Shown here: in pieces, positions 58,222 through 64,000 of the stretch
Layout: each line of letters begins with the position of its first letter
Position numbering within the stretch: the stretch's first letter is position 1
Assembly (NCBI RefSeq): GCF_900111455.1
Contig: NZ_FOIE01000001.1
Coordinates: forward strand, 124,001-188,000
Reading direction: 5' to 3'
Length of the DNA stretch: 64,000 nt
Source of the DNA: Geodermatophilus poikilotrophus
GTDB lineage: Bacteria > Actinomycetota > Actinomycetes > Mycobacteriales > Geodermatophilaceae
Notes under the pieces: generated by a model
Told to the model about the DNA's origin: nothing
The model's input: the letters and a program-made list of their open reading frames with translations, nothing else
The model's database searches: none
Translations under genes and position numbers: made by a program

Positions 58222-59159
58222 CAGACCGGGGGAGCGACGAACAGACCCTTGTCGGGGTCGTTGAACGAGCGCTGGGCGACGAACTCGTTCATGGCGTTCG
58301 CCGTGCCCCACTGGTCGCTGACCTCGGGGTTGCTGAAGTCGTAGACGTGCGGGTGCCAGGTGTCCTCGTCCAGGACCTCCAGCTCGGTCGTGTACTCCAC
58401 GGTGTTCCCGTGCGGGTCGAGGAAGTAGCTGAAGGTGTTGTTGCCGGCCATGTGCCGGCCCGGGCCCCAGAGCTTCTCCACGCCGGCGCGGATGAGGCGG
58501 CCGGTGCCGCGCATGTACTCGTCGATGCCGCGCATCTCGAACGAGGCGTGGTGCAGCGAGGGGTGCGGGCCGCGGGCGATCGCCATGCTGTGGTGCCAAG
58601 CGTTGGTGCGCAGGAACCACATCATGTTGCCCATGCGCGGGTGCATGAGCGTGTCCGACAGCGAGAAGCTCAGGTACTCGTCGTAGAACGCGACGGTGCC
58701 CTCGGGGTCGGCGGAGTTGATGACCACGTGGGAGAGCCGCACGGGGATGGACTCGCCCTCCTCGATCGTGCGGTGCTGCCGCACCTCGACGTCGGAGCTG
58801 ACCTCGATGGTGCGGCCCTCGTTGTCGAAGAACCGGAAGCCGTAGCCACCGCCCGGGGTCTGCAGGTCGGTCGGCTCGTGCACGAGCTGGACGCCGTCGG
58901 CGGCCAGCTGCGCGGCGAGGGTGTCGACGTCGGCGGCGTTCGCGGCGCCGAAGGAGATGAGGTCGATCCGCTTGTCGGTGGCCTCGCGCAGCCGGACGAC
59001 GTACTGCTCCGGCGACCCCTCGGCCGCCAGGAAGGCCAGGCCGGTGTCGGTGTGCTCGGGCGTCAGGCCCCAGATGCCGGAGTAGAAGTCGAGCTGCTTG
59101 GCGAAGTCCGGCACGGCGAGGTCGACGTGCCGCAGATGGGTGATCAGGCGCTGGGTCAT
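58221..59159 (-). CDS. Extradiol ring-cleavage dioxygenase (VOC, two-domain type I)
   Basis: A 312-residue protein; GGAG lies 7 nt before the ATG. Two VOC domains: the N-terminal one starts THLRHVDLAVPDFAKQLDFY, the C-terminal one contains LSHVVINSADPEGTVAFYDE (first metal His), HHASFEMRG (second His) and YFLDPHGNTVEYTTE (metal Glu). It opens a catecholic or hydroxylated ring next to the diol using Fe(II) and O2. It follows the FAD hydroxylase that would make the diol by 13 nt and is coupled to the FAH-family gene. Confidence 0.9.
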   Translation of the reverse strand: MTQRLITHLRHVDLAVPDFAKQLDFYSGIWGLTPEHTDTGLAFLAAEGSPEQYVVRLREATDKRIDLISFGAANAADVDTLAAQLAADGVQLVHEPTDLQTPGGGYGFRFFDNEGRTIEVSSDVEVRQHRTIEEGESIPVRLSHVVINSADPEGTVAFYDEYLSFSLSDTLMHPRMGNMMWFLRTNAWHHSMAIARGPHPSLHHASFEMRGIDEYMRGTGRLIRAGVEKLWGPGRHMAGNNTFSYFLDPHGNTVEYTTELEVLDEDTWHPHVYDFSNPEVSDQWGTANAMNEFVAQRSFNDPDKGLFVAPPV

Positions 59160-59172
59160 GGGTGTCTCCGGG

Positions 59173-60303
59173 TCACGCGGGCTGGCTGGTGAGGATCGCG
59201 ATGCTGCGCATCAGGCTCGGGATGTCGCCCTGCACGTGGTCGAGCTGCCACTGCGCGAGCTGGTTGGAGGCGTCGACCACGGTCCTCGCGCGCTCGAGCC
59301 GGCGGGCGTGGAAGGCGTCCCACAGGTCCTGGTCGAGCGCGTGGCGCTCGACGAGCAGCTCGGCGAGGACGACGGCGTCCTCCAGGGCCATGGCGCCGCC
59401 CTGGGCGATGGTGGGCGGGCAGGTGTGCGCGGCGTCGCCGATCAGGACGACCCGGCCCCGGTTCCACGGCTCGTCGAGGACGTGGGTCTCGAACCAGGTG
59501 TAGTTCACCCGGCTCGGGTCGGTCAGCGTCTCGCGGATCTCGTCCCAGGGGCCGTGGTAGGCCTGCGACAGCTGCTTCATCGTGGCCAGCTGCTCGTCCG
59601 GCGTCATGGCGCTGCGGTCCTGCGCGTCCTCGACGATGTAGGCGTAGAGTGAGTCCTCGCCGGTGGGGCAGTACCCGGCAATGTAGGACGGGCCGCCGTA
59701 GTAGAGGTCGGTGCGCGTGACGCTCGCCGGCCGCGGGCCGAACGCGCGCCAGATGCCCATGCCGACCGACCTCGTCTCGAGGTTGATCCCGAGGGCACGG
59801 CGGGTCCACGAGCGGAGGCCGTCGGCCCCCACCACCACGTCGTACCGGCCGGTCGAGTGGTCCGAGAAGGTGACGTCGACGCCGTCGTCGTCCTGGGCCA
59901 GCTCGGTGAACGTGGTGCCGGAGCGGACCTCGACGCCCACCTCCGTCGCGCGGTCGGCCAGGATCCGAGCCAGCTCGGGTCGGGGCATCCCCATCACGGC
60001 CGGCAGGTCGGGGCCGCCGGTCCTGGCGTCGGAGACCTCCGCGACGACGGTGCCGTTCGGGTCGGGCGCGCGGATCCCGGTGGTGTCGAAGGCGTAACCC
60101 GCGGCCTCGACCTGTTCCCAGACGCCGAGCGAGCGCAGCTCGCGCAGGGCGTTGCCCTGGAGGGTGATGCCGGAACCGAGGGCGGCGACGTCGGGCTTGA
60201 TCTCGATCAGGTCGACGGCGACGCCGGCCTTCGCGAGGTGGATCGCCGTCGCGGCACCGGCGAGACCACTGCCGACGACGAGGACGTTGTTCACCGCAGG
60301 CAT
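59173..60303 (-). CDS. FAD-dependent aromatic hydroxylase (group A flavoprotein monooxygenase)
   Basis: A 376-residue protein with GGAG 7 nt before the ATG. FAD fold VLVVGSGLAGAATAIHLAKAG, DG motif VVGADGLRSWTRRALG, and GD motif VVLIGDAAHTCPPTIAQGG. This is the p-hydroxybenzoate-hydroxylase/salicylate-hydroxylase class, which adds one oxygen atom to an aromatic ring using NAD(P)H. In this cluster it should create the substrate for the extradiol dioxygenase. No thioredoxin-like C-terminal domain, so it is the short type. Confidence 0.9.
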   Translation of the reverse strand: MPAVNNVLVVGSGLAGAATAIHLAKAGVAVDLIEIKPDVAALGSGITLQGNALRELRSLGVWEQVEAAGYAFDTTGIRAPDPNGTVVAEVSDARTGGPDLPAVMGMPRPELARILADRATEVGVEVRSGTTFTELAQDDDGVDVTFSDHSTGRYDVVVGADGLRSWTRRALGINLETRSVGMGIWRAFGPRPASVTRTDLYYGGPSYIAGYCPTGEDSLYAYIVEDAQDRSAMTPDEQLATMKQLSQAYHGPWDEIRETLTDPSRVNYTWFETHVLDEPWNRGRVVLIGDAAHTCPPTIAQGGAMALEDAVVLAELLVERHALDQDLWDAFHARRLERARTVVDASNQLAQWQLDHVQGDIPSLMRSIAILTSQPA

Positions 60304-60313
60304 CTCGGGACTC

Positions 60314-61318
60314 CTACTTGACGGCGATCGGGTTGACCGGGGCGCCGACGGCGCCGGTCACGGGCAGCGGGGCGGCGGTGAGGAAGAACTCCCAGACGCC
60401 GTCGGCGGCGCAGTCGGCCGCGAGGCCGTCGAGGTCCCACATCTCGCCGATGAACAGCCCGGTGTTGGGGATGCACACCTGGTGCAGCGGCTGGAAGGCG
60501 ACGTCGAACTCGTTGGGCCGCACCTCGAAGCCCCAGGTGTCGGTGGCGATGCCGGCGATCTCGGTGCCGTGCAGCCAGTCGGCGGTGGTGAACGACAGGC
60601 CGGGGGAGGCCCCGCCTGCGTAGTCGCCCCAGCCGCGACCCTCGGCGATGTCGCGGCGCGCGCGGGTCAGCCGTCCGGTGCGCACCAGCAGCAGGTCGCC
60701 GCGGCCGACCCGGGCGCTCCCGCCCTGCGCGGCGATGGTCGCCTCGAGGTGCTCGGCGGTGATGGCGAAGCCGTCGGGCAGCTCGCCGTCGGTGCCCACC
60801 GTCCGGCCGACGTCCAGCAGCACACCACGCCCGGCGAAGAGCGCGGCGGTGGTCTCGATCCCGGTCACCCCGTCGCCGTCGCTGGTGACCACGTCACCGG
60901 CACGGCGACCGTTCCAGGCCATGCCGTGGTCGAAGATGTGACCGAGGCCGTCCCACTGCGTCGAGGCCTGCAGCGGCATCGCGATGACGTCGTCGGCGCC
61001 GCCGAGGCCGTGCGGGAAGCCCTGGACACCGCGCTCGGCGTCGGTGCCCGTGTCGAGCATCGTGTGCACCGGGTTGGTGCGACGCCGCCAGCCCTTCTGC
61101 GGGCCGTCCATGTCGAACGACTGGGCGAGGGAGAAGCTCGCGCCACGGCGCACGAGGCGGGCGCCCTCGAGCCGCTTGGCCTCGTCGAGGAAGTTCAGCG
61201 TGCCCAGGACGTCGTCCGCGCCCCAGCGACCCCAGTTGGAGCAGCGCTCGGCGGCGGCGGCGATGGCGCCCTCCGGGTCGGTGCGGTCGAGCTCCGCGGG
61301 TGGGGGGGCGTCGGTCAC
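60314..61318 (-). CDS. Cyclase-family metal-dependent hydrolase
   Basis: A 334-residue protein. The GTG at 61318 (AGGAGG just upstream, tight spacing) is preferred over an ATG at 61378 that would run into the LysR control region. The family's HxGTHxDxxxH motif appears as QASTQWDGLGH: both first histidines are Gln, as in one subgroup annotated only as cyclase family. Relatives hydrolyse N-formylkynurenine, isatin or other cyclic amides and lactones. First gene of the minus-strand cluster; its product would feed the FAD hydroxylase. Confidence 0.78.
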   Translation of the reverse strand: MTDAPPPAELDRTDPEGAIAAAAERCSNWGRWGADDVLGTLNFLDEAKRLEGARLVRRGASFSLAQSFDMDGPQKGWRRRTNPVHTMLDTGTDAERGVQGFPHGLGGADDVIAMPLQASTQWDGLGHIFDHGMAWNGRRAGDVVTSDGDGVTGIETTAALFAGRGVLLDVGRTVGTDGELPDGFAITAEHLEATIAAQGGSARVGRGDLLLVRTGRLTRARRDIAEGRGWGDYAGGASPGLSFTTADWLHGTEIAGIATDTWGFEVRPNEFDVAFQPLHQVCIPNTGLFIGEMWDLDGLAADCAADGVWEFFLTAAPLPVTGAVGAPVNPIAVK

Positions 61319-61344
61319 GCCTCCTACGGTCGGGTGAGCCAGGT

Positions 61345-61354
61345 CATCAGGGAA
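61345..61354. promoter_or_regulatory. Candidate LysR site in the divergent cyclase/LysR promoter
   Basis: CATCAGGGAA, followed after 6 nt by ATGGTTGATG, a partly matching inverted arm. The same ten bases recur at 62357 in front of the MFS gene. Confidence 0.5.
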
Positions 61355-61402
61355 GACGAGATGGTTGATGCCGGTCATCGACAGCGTTTATGGTCCGCCG
61401 CT

Positions 61403-62323
61403 GTGAACCTGGCCAACCTGGACCTCAACCTGCTCGTGTCCCTCGACGCGCTGCTCGACCAGCGCAGCGTGACGCGGGCGGGCCGGCAGCTGGGGTTGAG
61501 CCAGCCGGCGCTGTCGGCGTCCCTGGCCCGGCTGCGGCGGCACTTCGGCGACGAGCTGCTGTCCCGGGTCGGCAACTCCTACCGGCTCACCCCGCTGGCC
61601 GCGCAGCTCAAGCCGAGGGTCCGGCTGGCCCTCGACGGCGTGGAGCGGGTGTTCACCGCGCAGCCGGAGTTCGACCCGGTCGAGTCCACCCGCGAGTTCT
61701 CGGTGCTGGTGAGCGACTACGGGTGCGCCGTCCTGGGGGACACGCTGGCCCAGCTGCTGTCGGAGGAGGCGCCCGCCGCCCGCCTGCGCCTGGCGCACAA
61801 CACGCCGGAGGCGGTGGACCAGGCGGCGCAGACGCTGCTCAGCACCGACCTGATCGTCCTCCCGCACGGTTTCATCAGCGACCTCCCGCACGGGGATCTG
61901 CACCGGGACCGGTGGGTGCTCGTCGTGTCGGCCGACAACGCCGACGTGGGGGACGCCCTCACCGTGGGGCAGCTGGAGACCATGCCCTGGGTGGCCACCT
62001 ACCACGGGCCGACGGCGTCCACCCCCGCCGCCCGGCAGATGCGGATGCTCGGGATCGAGCCCCGCGTCCAGGTCGTCACGGAGAGCTTCCTGACCGTCCC
62101 GGGGCTGGTCGCCGGCAGTGGCCGCATCGCCCTGCTGCAGGAGCGGCTGGTGCAGCTGCTGCCCCTCGACGCGGGTGTCCGGGCCCTGCCACCTCCGTTC
62201 GAGCTCGGGCCGCTGGTCGAGGCCATGTGGTGGCACCCGGTCTACGACCGCGACCCCGAGCACCAGTTCTTCCGGGACCTCGTGCGGCGCGCCGCCCACC
62301 AGGCGACCGACCCGCTGCCGTGA
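61403..62323 (+). CDS. LysR-family regulator of the ring-cleavage cluster
   Basis: A 306-residue protein from the GTG at 61403. VNLANLDLNLLVSLDALLDQ, SVTRAGRQLGLSQPALSASL and LRRHFGDELLSRVGNSYRLT form the winged HTH typical of the NodD/PcpR-like branch; the C-terminal co-inducer domain spans about 90-300. It is divergent from the cyclase-FAD hydroxylase-dioxygenase operon (84-nt spacer) and upstream of an MFS gene; a shared CATCAGGGAA motif at both promoters suggests that it controls both. Confidence 0.9.
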   Translation: MNLANLDLNLLVSLDALLDQRSVTRAGRQLGLSQPALSASLARLRRHFGDELLSRVGNSYRLTPLAAQLKPRVRLALDGVERVFTAQPEFDPVESTREFSVLVSDYGCAVLGDTLAQLLSEEAPAARLRLAHNTPEAVDQAAQTLLSTDLIVLPHGFISDLPHGDLHRDRWVLVVSADNADVGDALTVGQLETMPWVATYHGPTASTPAARQMRMLGIEPRVQVVTESFLTVPGLVAGSGRIALLQERLVQLLPLDAGVRALPPPFELGPLVEAMWWHPVYDRDPEHQFFRDLVRRAAHQATDPLP

Positions 62324-62356
62324 CATCCCGCGGGCATCGACGGGACTGATGATCAG

Positions 62357-62382
62357 CATCAGGGAATCCTCATTCCCTGATG
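62357..62382. promoter_or_regulatory. Strong palindrome upstream of the MFS gene
   Basis: CATCAGGGAAT (62357-62367) and ATTCCCTGATG (62372-62382) are perfect 11-bp arms around CCTC. The first ten bases repeat the motif at 61345. The MFS start is at 62459. Confidence 0.65.
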
Positions 62383-62458
62383 GGGCGGGATCTGAGCACA
62401 CTGCCTCGCCAGTGACGCCGGTCACCGGAACCGGCGCTCGTCCCCACCGGAGCAGCCC

Positions 62459-63712
62459 GTGTCCGAGCACGTCCTCGACCCCGCCGGGGTCGCCCGCGAG
62501 CCCCTCGCCGCGGAGGTGGCCCTCGACCCCGCGACGGGCCGTCCCGCCGGCCGGGCGCAGGCCCTCGTCCTCCTGCTCTCCAGTTGCCTCGCGGTGCTCG
62601 GGGCGGTGCTGCTCGCACCGGTGCTCCCGCGCATCCAGGACGCCTTCGCGGGCACTCCCGGTGTCGAGACCCTGACCCCGGTGGTGCTGACCGCACCCGC
62701 CCTGGTGATCGGGCTGACCGCGATGGTCGCCGGGCGCATCGTCGACCGGGTCGGCCGCAAGCGGCTGCTGGTCGGGGCGCTCGTCGTCTACGCGCTCGTG
62801 GGCACCGCGCCGCTGTGGCTGCCGTCCCTGCAGCTGATCGTGGCCAGCCGCGTGCTCCTCGGCCTCACCGAGGCGGCGATCATGACCTGCTGCACCACGC
62901 TGCTCGCCGACTACTTCCACGGCTCGCAGCGGGAGCGCTACTTCGGCCTCCAGGTCGTCTTCACGACCGTCGCCGCCACGCTCTTCTTCGGCCTCGGTGG
63001 CGCACTGGGGGCCCAGGACTGGCGGACGCCGTTCTGGCTCTACGCCGTCAGTCTGCCGCTGGCCCTTCTCGCCGCGAAGTACGTGTGGCAGCCCGCGCCG
63101 CAGGCGCGGGCGCGGGCCACGGAGCTGCCTCCGCTGCCGTGGCGGCAGCTGGCCGCACCGGTCGGCGTGACGTTGCTCGGCGGGCTGGTCTTCTACGTCC
63201 TCATCGTCCAGCTGTCGTTCGTGCTCGACGGCATCGGCGTCGGGTCGACGGCCACGATCGGCGCCGCCAGCGCCATCGCCTCGCTCGGCACCGCGGTCGG
63301 GGCGTTCCTCTTCGGTCGGCTGGCCAGGCTCGGTCCCGCGGTCACTGTGCCGCTGGCCTTCGGGCTGTCCGGGGTGGGGATTGTCGGGCTGGGTCTGGCC
63401 TCCGCCGTCCCGCTCGTCATCGCCTCCGCTGTCGTCACCGGCTTCGGTAACGGCCTGCTGCTGCCCTCCCTGCTGACCTGGGCGCTCGGCTCGCTGGGCT
63501 TCGAGCAGCGCGGCCGCGGGACCGGTGTGTGGACGTCGGCCCTCTTCATCGGTCAGTTCATCTGCCCGCTCGTCGTCCTGGCGCTCAGCGGTGCCATCGG
63601 CGGCCTGGGCTCCGCGCTGGTCGTCGTCGGGACCGTGGCCATCGCCGCAGCCGCCGGTGTGCGTTCCCTCCGGCCGGCGCAGCCGGGTGGGCAGGCTCTG
63701 GCCGCGCACTGA
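62459..63712 (+). CDS. MFS transporter of the ring-cleavage cluster
   Basis: A 417-residue protein from a GTG with GGAG 6 nt upstream. Twelve membrane helices; motif A variant AGRIVDRVGRKRLLVGALVV follows helix 2. Its promoter carries the CATCAGGGAAT palindrome shared with the LysR/catabolic operon, so import of the cluster's substrate (or export of an intermediate) is the likely role. A terminator hairpin follows the stop. Confidence 0.87.
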   Translation: MSEHVLDPAGVAREPLAAEVALDPATGRPAGRAQALVLLLSSCLAVLGAVLLAPVLPRIQDAFAGTPGVETLTPVVLTAPALVIGLTAMVAGRIVDRVGRKRLLVGALVVYALVGTAPLWLPSLQLIVASRVLLGLTEAAIMTCCTTLLADYFHGSQRERYFGLQVVFTTVAATLFFGLGGALGAQDWRTPFWLYAVSLPLALLAAKYVWQPAPQARARATELPPLPWRQLAAPVGVTLLGGLVFYVLIVQLSFVLDGIGVGSTATIGAASAIASLGTAVGAFLFGRLARLGPAVTVPLAFGLSGVGIVGLGLASAVPLVIASAVVTGFGNGLLLPSLLTWALGSLGFEQRGRGTGVWTSALFIGQFICPLVVLALSGAIGGLGSALVVVGTVAIAAAAGVRSLRPAQPGGQALAAH

Positions 63713-63719
63713 CCGTGCG

Positions 63720-63758
63720 GACGGCGGCCCCGCCAGGACTCCTCGCGGGGCCGCCGTC
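63720..63758. terminator. MFS terminator, bidirectional position
   Basis: GACGGCGGCCCCGC (63720-63733) pairs perfectly with GCGGGGCCGCCGTC (63745-63758) around an 11-nt loop, between convergent genes. Confidence 0.7.
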
Positions 63759-63773
63759 GTGAGGGCCGGTCGG

Positions 63774-64000
63774 TCAGCGGTCGAGCGTCTCCGGGGAGGT
63801 CCGCTCGCGGCTCGCCGGCAGCGGGGTGGTCGGCACCGCGATGCGCTGGAACTGCTCGGACCACCGGTCTCACCGGCCCACCCGGCGGGCGTGGCCGAGC
63901 ACCCCCGTCCAGCTCCCGGGGACCGGCCACGACCCGCTGCAGGAGGAGGTCGGCCAGCTCCTCCCACGACGCCACGACCGCGCCGGCGCCGGCCTCCCGC
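63774..64000 (-). pseudogene. Disrupted minus-strand gene running off the right edge
   Basis: From the edge one frame reads REAGAGAVVASWEELADLLL and RVVAGPRELDGG, clearly protein-like, up to about 63890. The plausible C-terminus (WSEQFQRIAVPTTPLPASRE, ending ETLDR and a stop at 63774) lies in another frame whose upstream part is closed by a TGA at 63870-63872. One frameshift explains this; sequencing error is possible. The gene is also cut by the window edge. Family not recognised. Confidence 0.4.

Noticed and set aside
1-64000. CRISPR arrays, tRNA or rRNA genes, insertion sequences
   Set aside because: No regularly spaced repeats, no tRNA-like cloverleaf with a conserved T-loop, no rRNA-like sequence and no transposase-like protein were found by eye.

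Overview
This is a very GC-rich chromosomal window with strong G/C third-position bias, many GTG starts and many 4-nt GTGA/ATGA gene overlaps. Together with the gene content (a c-di-AMP (ydaO-type) riboswitch in front of a secreted muralytic enzyme, PafBC-like damage promoters, GAF-ANTAR and DUF5313 proteins, a CtpE-like P-type ATPase) this points to a free-living soil or rock actinobacterium. I would guess Geodermatophilaceae or a close relative, but that is inference. I saw no rRNA, tRNA, CRISPR array, insertion sequence or prophage structural gene.

Layout. 1-765: 3' end of a GntP-type permease. 928-8033: cell-envelope genes, namely an EcsC-like protein, a Tat-exported PGRP-type amidase with a tiny Cys-containing ORF just upstream, two CE4 deacetylases, a frameshifted LuxR-type regulator remnant (4290-4562), an amidohydrolase, and a secreted lytic transglycosylase behind a CRP-type site plus a c-di-AMP riboswitch (5866-6085). 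8089-18753: GntR regulator divergent from an aconitase paralogue, thioesterase, aldehyde dehydrogenase, then MFS-vanA-vanB-iclR (vanillate O-demethylation). 18812-21057: DHA2 exporter coupled to its TetR regulator, with a palindromic operator.

21214-25941: ssb paralogue, divergent RecD2-type helicase, and a phage-like (Sak4-type) RecA-fold ATPase. Both ssb and the ATPase have upstream matches, at exact spacing, to the PafBC DNA-damage promoter (TTGTCRGTG-N8-TANNNT). I read this as a damage-inducible recombination module and it is the most interesting part of the window. 25942-26750 is gene-poor with strong tandem hairpins.

26751-34055: metNIQ methionine importer, then an Lrp regulator divergent from ornithine/lysine-type aminotransferase, FAD amine oxidase and ALDH7 genes (amino-acid catabolism). 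34116-41835: DUF2975-HTH-FAD oxidoreductase operon, DUF5313 protein, OhrR-like MarR, universal stress proteins, a K+/H+ antiporter with its TrkA-C subunit, and a phosphofructokinase. 41871-50846: an APH-fold kinase, then a SorC regulator divergent from a polyol ABC transporter with two polyol dehydrogenases. 50911-55689: PAS-GGDEF cyclase, CtpE-like ATPase, a small Cys-rich protein behind a structured leader, and a GAF-ANTAR regulator.

55889-63712: a catabolic cluster (alpha/beta C-C hydrolase, FAH-family enzyme, VOC extradiol dioxygenase, FAD hydroxylase, cyclase-family hydrolase) divergent from a LysR regulator and followed by an MFS permease. A shared CATCAGGGAA motif sits at both promoters. 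The substrate cannot be named. The right edge holds a frameshifted, incomplete minus-strand gene.
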